From an uncultured Flavobacteriaceae bacterium (GTDB lineage: Bacteria; Bacteroidota; Bacteroidia; Flavobacteriales; Flavobacteriaceae), in NCBI GenBank assembly GCA_947503005.1, contig CANNCA010000002.1, forward strand, positions 930,001 through 994,000: DNA of 64,000 nt, written 5' to 3'. Positions 44,573 to 52,165 of the stretch are shown here, one piece after another (the stretch's first letter is position 1; every line of letters begins with the position of its first letter). The translations under genes and the position numbers were made by a program. The notes below the pieces were generated by a model, which saw nothing but the letters and a program-made list of their open reading frames with translations, was not told the DNA's origin and made no database searches.

Positions 44573-44934
44573 AGAAAGCCTTAGTTGTAACCCTGTTGGG
44601 CATTGTCACCATTTTTGCCATCATATATGCGTTCGTTTATTTTGTACCCTATAGTAAAGGTGTGCGCTCAGGTGAGCTAATCAAAATAAGTAATAAGGGA
44701 GTAGTTTTCAAAACTTGGGAAGGAGAAATAAGCCAAGGTGTTTCCGGTGCACAAATCTTTCAATTCTCGGTATTGACCCGAGACGAAGAGGTTATCCAAA
44801 AGTTACAGGAATATCAGGGGCAGTACGTGAAACTTACTTACGTAGAACGCTACGCTACATTTTTATGGCTAGGTGATACCAAGTACTTCATAACCAAAGT
44901 GGAGCAAGAAGAATCACCTCATTTTAGGAAGTAA
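44569..44934 (+). CDS. Small membrane-anchored protein between rmuC and thioesterase
   Basis: A 121-residue protein with one N-terminal helix (about 5-26) and a small beta-rich domain with GELIKISNKGVVFKTWEGE and GQYVKLTYVERYATFLWLG, which suggests a compact OB- or SH3-like fold. It overlaps the rmuC stop by four bases, so it is translationally coupled. Homologues are sometimes named 6-phosphogluconate dehydrogenase, but no dinucleotide fold is present. Function unknown. Confidence 0.75.
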   Translation: MKKALVVTLLGIVTIFAIIYAFVYFVPYSKGVRSGELIKISNKGVVFKTWEGEISQGVSGAQIFQFSVLTRDEEVIQKLQEYQGQYVKLTYVERYATFLWLGDTKYFITKVEQEESPHFRK

Positions 44935-44943
44935 ACCTTTAAA

Positions 44944-45489
44944 ATGGAAAAATTTAAGACCGCTCGTGAATCCAGACTTTCAATTACTGAATTGATGCTT
45001 CCCTCCCATTCCAACTTTGGGGGTAAAATTCACGGTGGGCACATATTAAGTTTAATGGACCAAATTGCTTTTGCCTGTGCCTCAAAACACTCACAAAAGT
45101 ATTGTGTTACGGCGTCGGTAAACCGTGTCGATTTTCGAAGTCCGGTCGAAGTAGGTGAACTGCTCACCTTGAAGGCCTCAATTAATTATACAGGTAGAAC
45201 CTCAATGGTGGTAGGGGTTAGAGTGGAATCTCAAGATATTACGTCAGGAAAGAAAAGGCATTGCAACTCTTCCTATTTCACCATGGTTGCAAAAGATGAT
45301 ATGGGAAATAGCGCTGAAGTACCCGGACTTTTGGTTCAGGACGAGCAAGGAATCCGGAGATTTGCTAGAAGTAAATTCAGAAAGGAGGCCGCCTTTAAAC
45401 GAGACAACAAATTCGATGAAAATAACTTTAAAGCAACGGATAATATAAAATCGCTTGACGCTGAGAACGTCAAGATTGATTTAAAGTAA
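44944..45489 (+). CDS. Acyl-CoA thioesterase (hotdog fold)
   Basis: A 181-residue thioesterase that hydrolyses acyl-CoA to free acid and CoA. Hotdog features: LMLPSHSNFGGKIHGGHILS with the catalytic Asn/Asp-like position and the helix DQIAFACASKHSQ, then VDFRSPVEVGELLTLKASI. This is the YciA/BFIT-like group. A charged C-terminal extension (about 140-181) is specific to this branch. Its last 20 bases overlap the convergent pgl gene. Confidence 0.92.
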   Translation: MEKFKTARESRLSITELMLPSHSNFGGKIHGGHILSLMDQIAFACASKHSQKYCVTASVNRVDFRSPVEVGELLTLKASINYTGRTSMVVGVRVESQDITSGKKRHCNSSYFTMVAKDDMGNSAEVPGLLVQDEQGIRRFARSKFRKEAAFKRDNKFDENNFKATDNIKSLDAENVKIDLK

Positions 45490-46192
45490 TGCCTGCAGCG
45501 GCTTCGTCTAAAAACCATAATAATCTTCCCGATTCGGGATTTACCAAACTCGCAGGATAACTCTTGTAATTTCCCATTTGATTTTTTATTTCGTTGAACT
45601 TTTCAGTTTTATTACTTCCTGTCACTAAAAACACCACAGTGTCCGCATTATTAATAATCCCTCCAGTCAGGGTAATGCGCTTTTGTCCTGAATCAGGGTG
45701 AACTGCCACTTCGCAATACTTTTCTGAATTCCAAAGTTCAATTTCATGTGGAAAGATTGATGCAGTATGCCCATCGTCTCCCATTCCCAAAATAACTAAA
45801 TCAAATTGCGGAATACCGCCTGCTTTTGGTAAACGCTCGTCCAATAGTTCAGCATAACGCTTTGCTTCATACTCCGGATTATTCTCGCCCTTTATTCTAT
45901 GGATGTTTTCCTCGGGAATATCGATTTTAGAAATCAGATGCGTCACCGTCATTTTATAGTTGCTATCATCATCTTCAGGCGGTACACAGCGTTCATCTCC
46001 CCAATACAAATGCACATTGCTCCAATCAATATCTTCCTGAAAGTTAGTGGCAAGTTCATCAAACACAATTTTAGGGGTACTACCGCCGGATAAGGCTATA
46101 TGAGCTATATCTCTGTTTGCTATTAAAATTGCCAAGTAACGTGAAAAGTATAATGCTACCTCCTGTTTTGTCTTGAATTTCTTTAGTTTCAT
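45470..46192 (-). CDS. pgl: 6-phosphogluconolactonase
   Basis: A 240-residue enzyme, second step of the oxidative pentose phosphate pathway, hydrolysing 6-phosphogluconolactone. The NagB-like fold shows in HIALSGGSTPKIVFDELA, the HLYWGDERCVPP motif and DLVILGMGDDGHTASIFP with the catalytic His. It is downstream of zwf on the same strand, with a 144-base gap, and its 3' end overlaps the thioesterase gene. Confidence 0.96.
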   Translation of the reverse strand: MKLKKFKTKQEVALYFSRYLAILIANRDIAHIALSGGSTPKIVFDELATNFQEDIDWSNVHLYWGDERCVPPEDDDSNYKMTVTHLISKIDIPEENIHRIKGENNPEYEAKRYAELLDERLPKAGGIPQFDLVILGMGDDGHTASIFPHEIELWNSEKYCEVAVHPDSGQKRITLTGGIINNADTVVFLVTGSNKTEKFNEIKNQMGNYKSYPASLVNPESGRLLWFLDEAAAGITLNQS

Positions 46193-46242
46193 GTTTAATT
46201 AACTTCTTTCCATAACTTTTTAACAATCCCACCTTTATACGG

Positions 46243-46279
46243 TCGAAGGGTTTCGGACACTGAAGTTACTAGCCTTCGA
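46243..46279. repeat. Hairpin element between zwf and pgl
   Basis: TCGAAGG (46243-46249) and CCTTCGA (46273-46279) form a perfect 7-bp stem around a 23-base loop. It lies in the long spacer between two same-strand pathway genes and is not followed by a T run, so it is more like a REP or mRNA-processing element than a terminator. Confidence 0.4.
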
Positions 46280-46336
46280 TTGTAATCTTAATAATCATTA
46301 TGTTGAACCACATTTGAGACCCTTACTAAACCTCCA

Positions 46337-47869
46337 TCAACAAATTACACAAAACCCGGGATCATCGGCCAAATTAGGTCCAGGGTTGCGCCACATACCA
46401 TAGCCTTCAATTAATTCATCGGCATTTTCAGGACCCCAAACACCAGCGGAATACCCATACACTTTTGCTTCAGAATTTTTCCAATAGTCTAAAATAGGAT
46501 TTACGAACTCCCAAGCTGCTTCCACCTCATCGGCACGTGCATACAGCGTTGCATCCCCTTGCATAGCATCCAGCAATAAACGCTCATAAGCCTCCATGAC
46601 GTGTGTCTCTGTTAGTCCTGAATAGTAAAAATCTAAATTCGCCCGCTCTACTTTAAAACCTTGCCCCGGTACCTTTACTCCGAACTTTATTAAAATTCCT
46701 TCATCAGGCTGAATGCGAATAATCAACTTATTGTCTTTGTTGAACATGCCAGAATCCTTGAAAATTTGATGATGGGGCGATTTGAAATGAATTACTACTT
46801 CAGTAACTTTGGTAGGCATACGCTTTGCGGTCCTGACATAAAAGGGTACATCTTTCCAGCGCCAGTTGTCAACAAAAAATTTAATAGCCGCATACGTTTC
46901 CGTAGTAGAGTTGGCATCTACCCCTTCTTCCTCACGATACCCTTTTACCGTTTCACCTTCAATTTTTGAACTGACATATTGGGCCCTAATGGTGTGTTCA
47001 TGAAGCACTTTTTTATCCGTCATAATTCGAAGCGAACGCAGCGCCTTGACTTTTTCATTTCGAATCTCTTCGGCATTGGCATCTATTGGTGGTTCCATTA
47101 CAATAAATGATACTATTTGTAGTAAGTGGTTTTGAAACATATCACGCAAAGCTCCCGACCCATCATAATAGCCGCCACGAGAACCAACACCGCCACTCTC
47201 TGCATTGGTAATCTCAACATGATGAATATAATTACGATTCCATAAAGGTTCGAAAATACTGTTAGCAAAGCGGGTTACCAATAAATTTTGAACAGTTTCT
47301 TTACCAAGGTAATGATCTATTCGGTAAATCTGCGATTCCTTAAAATACTGTTGCAACCCCTTATTCAAGGCCTTTGCAGTATCCAAATCATAACCAAATG
47401 GTTTTTCAACAATCAAACGCTTGCAGCCTTTTGACTCATTATTGAGGCCTTGATCTGCTAGATTTTTTGCAATTGCTTCAAATAGGCTCGGTGGCGTTGA
47501 TAAATAAAAAATATAATTGTTATCCGTCTGGTATTTCGAATTCAATTCGCTAATCCTTTCGCCCAAGCACTCATAGTTAACATCATAATCAGAGCCTAAG
47601 TCTTCATAAAAAATCTTTTCGGCAAAATCGTTTAACGGACCAAAATCTTCTTCCTCTTCTTCCAGTTTTTTCAAATAATCACTTTTCAACACCACTTTTT
47701 TCCGAAACGCGTCGTCGGACATATCACTCCGACTCACCCCTAACACTAAAAAGTTTTCAGGAAGGTGCCCTCCTTTAAAAAGGTTAAATAGGCCCGGTAT
47801 TAACTTTCTAGCGGTTAAATCCCCCGAGGCCCCAAAAATAATTAGCATTTGATTTTCAGTCTTGTTCAT
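46337..47869 (-). CDS. zwf: Glucose-6-phosphate 1-dehydrogenase
   Basis: A 510-residue enzyme; oxidises glucose-6-phosphate to the lactone with NADP. N-terminal GASGDLTARKLIPGLFNL, VEKPFGYDLDTA, the substrate motif RIDHYLGKETVQNLLVTRFA, and the C-terminal QGDATLYARADEVEAAWEFV are all present. Length is standard. Divergent from gnd with 185 bases between; the preceding two steps and the next are coded together here. Confidence 0.97.
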   Translation of the reverse strand: MNKTENQMLIIFGASGDLTARKLIPGLFNLFKGGHLPENFLVLGVSRSDMSDDAFRKKVVLKSDYLKKLEEEEEDFGPLNDFAEKIFYEDLGSDYDVNYECLGERISELNSKYQTDNNYIFYLSTPPSLFEAIAKNLADQGLNNESKGCKRLIVEKPFGYDLDTAKALNKGLQQYFKESQIYRIDHYLGKETVQNLLVTRFANSIFEPLWNRNYIHHVEITNAESGGVGSRGGYYDGSGALRDMFQNHLLQIVSFIVMEPPIDANAEEIRNEKVKALRSLRIMTDKKVLHEHTIRAQYVSSKIEGETVKGYREEEGVDANSTTETYAAIKFFVDNWRWKDVPFYVRTAKRMPTKVTEVVIHFKSPHHQIFKDSGMFNKDNKLIIRIQPDEGILIKFGVKVPGQGFKVERANLDFYYSGLTETHVMEAYERLLLDAMQGDATLYARADEVEAAWEFVNPILDYWKNSEAKVYGYSAGVWGPENADELIEGYGMWRNPGPNLADDPGFCVIC

Positions 47870-48014
47870 AGCACTAGGTAAATCTTAGATTTTAAATATA
47901 ACCAACCTAAGGGAGTTTCCAAGCCCAAGAACGATTGAAACCAAATATTTTGATTTATTTTTGAAAGTATAGGGTTATATTAGTTTTTACATGTAACTTC
48001 TTAAAACAAGAGAG

Positions 48015-48034
48015 ATTCCCGCATTTGCAGGAAT
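48015..48034. repeat. REP-like hairpin upstream of gnd
   Basis: ATTCC and GGAAT with an inner GC/GC pair form a short stem-loop with a TTT-rich loop. The flanks (AGAG before, GACC after) give the AGAGATTCCCGC-to-GGAATGACC pattern of a repeat common in many bacteria. It ends 20 bases before the gnd ATG and so may affect translation. Confidence 0.5.
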
Positions 48035-48054
48035 GACCATAAATAAATTTATAA

Positions 48055-49464
48055 ATGAAGGGAACATACGATTTTGGATTAGTGGGTTTAGGGGTCATGG
48101 GGCGCAATTTTATTTTAAATGTCGCAGATAAAGGATATTCCGCCTATGGTAACGATTTGGATTCTGAAAAAGTAGATGCTCTCATTAAAGAAGGTGGTAA
48201 TACTGACAAGGTAAATGCTACTACTGATGCTAAAACATTTGTAGATGCCCTCTCCACTCCCCGTAAAATAATGTTGTTGGTACCTGCAGGAAAAATAGTC
48301 GATGCTGTCATTGAGGGATTGCTTCCCCTTTTGGATAAGGACGATATTATTATCGATGGAGGGAATTCTTTTTTCACTGACACCGATCGTCGTGAGGCAG
48401 AATTGGCTGAGAAGGGTATACATTTTTTTGGAGCAGGGGTGTCAGGTGGTGCCAAAGGTGCCCGTTTGGGCCCGAGTATCATGCCAGGCGGAAATAAGTC
48501 AGCCTATCAACACGTGAAACCGATTTTCGAAGCGGTAGCCGCTAAATATAAAGGAGAACCTTGTGTCGCCTACTTAGGTCCAAAATCTGCTGGAAACTAT
48601 GTTAAGATGGTTCATAACGGCATCGAGTACGGACTCATGCAATTGACTTCGGAAATTTATGATCTGCTCAAAAAAGGAGGTGATTTCAGCAATGAAGAAT
48701 TACATCAGACTTATAAAACTTGGAACGAAGGTAGACTACAGTCCTTTTTAGTGCAGATAACCTCTGAAATTTTCGCCAAGAAGGACGATATGGGCGACGG
48801 CCATTTGGTAGACAAAATATTGGACAAAGCAAAGCAAAAAGGAACCGGAAAATGGACGAGCCAAAATGCAATGGATTTGGGTATTCCGGTACCTTCGATT
48901 GATATTGCGGTAAGCATGCGCGAAATCTCAGCCTTGAAGGAAGAACGCATTCAAGCCGACAAATTATATGATCGCCCTTCTGTACTGCCTTTTGAAAAAC
49001 TGCCTTTGGAAACACTGGCCGAAGAAGCACTGTACTTTTCTTTTATCATCACATATGCTCAAGGCCTTCATCAGCTTTCGGATGCCTCAAAAGAATACGG
49101 TTATGATTTGGACATCGCAGAAATTGCCAAAATATGGCGTGCTGGCTGCATCATACGGGCAGGACTACTAGCTGATATTAGCGAAGCATTTAAGACCGAT
49201 ACATATTTGCCTAATTTATTGCTTGCACCAACTTTCGTTGAAAAAGTACAAAGTACTGTAAACGCTGCACGTACGCTGGTTTCTTATGCGGCAAAAAATG
49301 GAATTCCCGTTCCAGGACTTTCAAATTCGCTGACCTATTTTGATGCCTATACTTCTTCGAGATTACCATTAAATCTGATTCAGGCTCAGCGAGATTATTT
49401 TGGTTCACATACCTATGAACGCTTAGATCGTGATGGGGTTTTTCATACGGAATGGGAGACGTAA
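48055..49464 (+). CDS. gnd: 6-phosphogluconate dehydrogenase (decarboxylating)
   Basis: A 469-residue enzyme converting 6-phosphogluconate to ribulose-5-phosphate and CO2 with NADP. The start has GLVGLGVMGRNFILNVADKG (dinucleotide fold), then DGGNSFFTDTDRR, GVSGGAKGARLGPSIMPGG, the signature YVKMVHNGIEYGLMQL with the catalytic Lys, and the C-terminal RDYFGSHTYERLD. Length matches the long form. It completes the zwf-pgl-gnd set, transcribed divergently. Confidence 0.97.
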   Translation: MKGTYDFGLVGLGVMGRNFILNVADKGYSAYGNDLDSEKVDALIKEGGNTDKVNATTDAKTFVDALSTPRKIMLLVPAGKIVDAVIEGLLPLLDKDDIIIDGGNSFFTDTDRREAELAEKGIHFFGAGVSGGAKGARLGPSIMPGGNKSAYQHVKPIFEAVAAKYKGEPCVAYLGPKSAGNYVKMVHNGIEYGLMQLTSEIYDLLKKGGDFSNEELHQTYKTWNEGRLQSFLVQITSEIFAKKDDMGDGHLVDKILDKAKQKGTGKWTSQNAMDLGIPVPSIDIAVSMREISALKEERIQADKLYDRPSVLPFEKLPLETLAEEALYFSFIITYAQGLHQLSDASKEYGYDLDIAEIAKIWRAGCIIRAGLLADISEAFKTDTYLPNLLLAPTFVEKVQSTVNAARTLVSYAAKNGIPVPGLSNSLTYFDAYTSSRLPLNLIQAQRDYFGSHTYERLDRDGVFHTEWET

Positions 49465-49611
49465 GCTAAAGAACATTCAACGAATGTTAAAAAAACTGAT
49501 TAACTATTATTCGGACTTTTAAACAAGATTTTTAGATTTTTTGAATGAAATGCAGTTAATTACTAAATCCTATTGTTGTGCGATTCAAATTAACTTAAAG
49601 GAAGAAAAATT

Positions 49612-50517
49612 ATGATAAAGAAAGCACTTAAAAAGATTGCCCATTTATTGGTTAAATTTAATTCGCAAGCAGATGAATCCGTTTTATTGGCAATTGGTTC
49701 AAACATGTCTAAACAACAGTATTCAATAAACTCGAATAATATTAATGATTATGAGTTTAAGATATTCAGTCAGTGGGGGGATGATGGAATTATTCAATAT
49801 TTGATTAAAAACATTGAAATCAAGAATGAGATTTTCATAGAATTCGGTGTAGAAGATTATATGGAATCAAACACCCGGTTCTTAATGATGAACAACAATT
49901 GGTCTGGATTTGTTATGGATGGTTCACCTGAACACATGAACAGTCTTGTAAATAGAGACTGGTATTGGAAATACTGTTTAACTCAGAAATCGGTTTGGAT
50001 TGATAAAGATAATATAAATGAATTGCTACAAAGTACAGGCTTTTCTAACATTGGACTACTACACATAGACCTTGACGGTAATGATTACCACATATTAAAT
50101 GAAATTGATTTGTCCAGACTCAATCCATCAATACTAATTATGGAATATAACGCTGTTTTTGGAAATGACAGAAAAATTACAGTTCCCTATGACAAGAGTT
50201 TTGATAGAAGAAAAGCACATTTTAGTAATCTATTTTTTGGAGCTTCATTACCAGCACTCGATGATTTAGCAGTAAAAAAAGGATATACCCTTGTTTGCTG
50301 TAATCTTGCTGGAAACAATGCTTATTTTGTTAGAAAGGATTTGTTAAATGAAAAAGTAAAAGAATTGTCAATAGCCAAAGCATTTAAGCAAAGTAAATTT
50401 AGAGAAAGTCGAACTAAAAATAACTCACTATCCTTTATAAGTGGAAAAGAAAGACTTGAAATAATTAAGGGACTTGAAGTATTGAATATCGAAACAGGCC
50501 AACTGGAGCCATTGTAG
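49612..50517 (+). CDS. FkbM-like putative methyltransferase, compositionally atypical
   Basis: A 301-residue protein. The central part IFIEFGVEDYMESNTRFLMM, then GFVMDGSPEH, and GLLHIDLDGNDYHILNEIDL and ILIMEYNAVFG resemble the SAM-binding fold of FkbM-type methyltransferases, often found in polysaccharide clusters; the Gly-rich loop is weak. The DNA is visibly more AT-rich than the neighbouring gnd gene, with many AAT, ATT and TTA codons, and the gene lies alone between gnd and a bestrophin. The spacer after it holds a 14-mer shared with 19749. It may have been acquired; the acceptor is unknown. Confidence 0.55.
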   Translation: MIKKALKKIAHLLVKFNSQADESVLLAIGSNMSKQQYSINSNNINDYEFKIFSQWGDDGIIQYLIKNIEIKNEIFIEFGVEDYMESNTRFLMMNNNWSGFVMDGSPEHMNSLVNRDWYWKYCLTQKSVWIDKDNINELLQSTGFSNIGLLHIDLDGNDYHILNEIDLSRLNPSILIMEYNAVFGNDRKITVPYDKSFDRRKAHFSNLFFGASLPALDDLAVKKGYTLVCCNLAGNNAYFVRKDLLNEKVKELSIAKAFKQSKFRESRTKNNSLSFISGKERLEIIKGLEVLNIETGQLEPL

Positions 50518-50533
50518 AAAAACTACGGCACAT

Positions 50534-50547
50534 AACAACAGGTATAA
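50534..50547 (+). repeat. Copy 2 of a shared intergenic 14-mer
   Basis: AACAACAGGTATAA, identical to 19749-19762, sits 17 bases after the FkbM-like gene. Both copies lie in non-coding DNA. Confidence 0.35.
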
Positions 50548-50684
50548 GCTAGAGCACCTTGTTTGTTTATATAAAAGGTTTTGGTCCACTCAGTAAAACA
50601 TACAATACGTACACTCCAACACAAATTGATTCCATATTGAATCCAAAGTAAGATATGCATATCTTTAGTTGCTAAAATCTAAAT

Positions 50685-51740
50685 ATGTATACCAAAAAAA
50701 TATATAGCGCTAGGCAAATGGCTTGGTGGACGCGTTATGAAACTTTGTTATTTTTTGTCATCATCACGATTTCTGTAGCTGCCTATTACTTTCTCGATTT
50801 ATCATGGTTCAAGGTGCCTTGGACGCCGTTGGCCTTGATCGGTACTGCGGTGGCATTTGTGATCGGATTTCAAAATAACTCCGCTTATGGTAGAATTTGG
50901 GAAGCCCGTAAAATCTGGGGCGGTGTGGTCAACACCTCTCGAACCTTTGGAATGTTTTTGCAAGATATGATTACCAACGAGCACTCAAAAACACCATTGA
51001 CGAAAGCTCAATTGCAGGCTGAAGTCAAAACAATCACCTACCGTCATATCGCATGGATGACCGCGCTTAGGCATGCTATGCGAGCGCGTAAACCTTGGGA
51101 AACTGTGCTAAAAAAAGGGACGGATAAAGATTGGGGTATTCATCCTCCAGAATTTGACGCGAATCTTGAAGACGACTTAAAACCATATGTTTCTGAAGCC
51201 GATTTGAAAGATGTTCTAGGTAAGAATAACAAACAGACCGCTTTACTTTATCAACAGTCGCATCATTTAAGAAAATTGAAAGAACAGGGTATTATTTGGG
51301 AATTTTCTTTTTTGGAATTGGAAGCCATACTGCAAGAACTGTTTACACTTCAAGGTAAAAGTGAACGCATTAAGAACTTTCCGTATCCTAGACATTTTGC
51401 TACCTTAAATCACTTCTTCATGTGGATTTTCGTATTGCTACTTCCACTGGCCCTCGTACCACAGTTTGCCGAAATCGGGAATAGCTTTAAAGAACAACAT
51501 CCAATTATCGGAGACTTGTTCGTTTGGTTCTGTATTCCTTTTTATATCATCGTAGCTTGGATATTCCATACCATGGAAAGAATTGGACGAACAGGTGAAA
51601 ACCCTTTTGAAGGTACGGCCAATGATGTTCCTATTTCAACAATTGCTAGGGGCATTGAGATTGACTTAAGGCAAAATCTAGGAGAATTAGATGATGAAAT
51701 TCCAGAGCAGTTCCCTGTAAAATACCATACTCAGTTCTAA
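50685..51740 (+). CDS. Bestrophin family ion channel
   Basis: A 351-residue inner-membrane protein. Family marks: WWTRYETLLFFVIITISVAA, GFQNNSAYGRIWEARKIWGG (with the conserved RxWEAR) in the N-terminal third, and the C-terminal MERIGRTGENPFEGTANDVP, which is the DPFG-like loop region. Bacterial members are pentameric channels, chloride- or cation-selective. It is followed after 19 bases by the TfoX-like gene. Confidence 0.93.
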   Translation: MYTKKIYSARQMAWWTRYETLLFFVIITISVAAYYFLDLSWFKVPWTPLALIGTAVAFVIGFQNNSAYGRIWEARKIWGGVVNTSRTFGMFLQDMITNEHSKTPLTKAQLQAEVKTITYRHIAWMTALRHAMRARKPWETVLKKGTDKDWGIHPPEFDANLEDDLKPYVSEADLKDVLGKNNKQTALLYQQSHHLRKLKEQGIIWEFSFLELEAILQELFTLQGKSERIKNFPYPRHFATLNHFFMWIFVLLLPLALVPQFAEIGNSFKEQHPIIGDLFVWFCIPFYIIVAWIFHTMERIGRTGENPFEGTANDVPISTIARGIEIDLRQNLGELDDEIPEQFPVKYHTQF

Positions 51741-51759
51741 CAAAAAAACAAAAATCACC

Positions 51760-52083
51760 ATGGGAATAAAAGGAGATAAAATGGGAAAGGAATCCGAACT
51801 TTCAGCCGAATTAATGAAGGCAAAACTAAGTTCAATTGAAGGAATTACAACCAAGAAAATGTTCGGAGGTCATGGTATTTTCCATGATGGCAAAATGTTT
51901 GGCATCATTGATTCAAAAGGCCAAAGCCTCTTGAAAGTGAATGATTCGACCAAAGCGGATTTTGAAGAAAAAGGAGCAACGAAACATAGTCGTATGCCTT
52001 ATTATTCGATTCCAATAGAAATCCTTGAAAACCAAGACGAACTCGTTAAGTGGGCAAAAAAATCGATTGAAATAAGCAAATAA
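51760..52083 (+). CDS. TfoX/Sxy N-terminal domain protein
   Basis: A 107-residue protein. The start MGIKGDKMGKESE is kept because homologues begin this way; ATG 51781 is an alternative. The TfoX-N signature KKMFGGHGIFHDGKMFGIID is present and no C-terminal TfoX domain follows. In gamma-proteobacteria the full protein regulates competence, but stand-alone N-domains in Bacteroidota have no known role. It is convergent with carB. Confidence 0.9.
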   Translation: MGIKGDKMGKESELSAELMKAKLSSIEGITTKKMFGGHGIFHDGKMFGIIDSKGQSLLKVNDSTKADFEEKGATKHSRMPYYSIPIEILENQDELVKWAKKSIEISK

Positions 52084-52103
52084 ACTTTGACAACAAAACA
52101 GAA

Positions 52104-52143
52104 AAATCCCAAAATCCAATTATATTATTAGATTTTAGGATTT
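52104..52143. terminator. Long-stem terminator between tfoX-like and carB
   Basis: AAATCCCAAAATC pairs with GATTTTAGGATTT (one mismatch) around a 15-base AT-rich loop. Located between convergent genes. It resembles the element at 56911-56954 in its AAATCC units. Confidence 0.7.
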
Positions 52144-52165
52144 GTAATTTGGTGTTTTAAAGTCC

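Noticed and set aside
44569-44934. Label as 6-phosphogluconate dehydrogenase
   Set aside because: The protein has 121 residues with a membrane anchor and no dinucleotide fold; the true gnd is at 48055.
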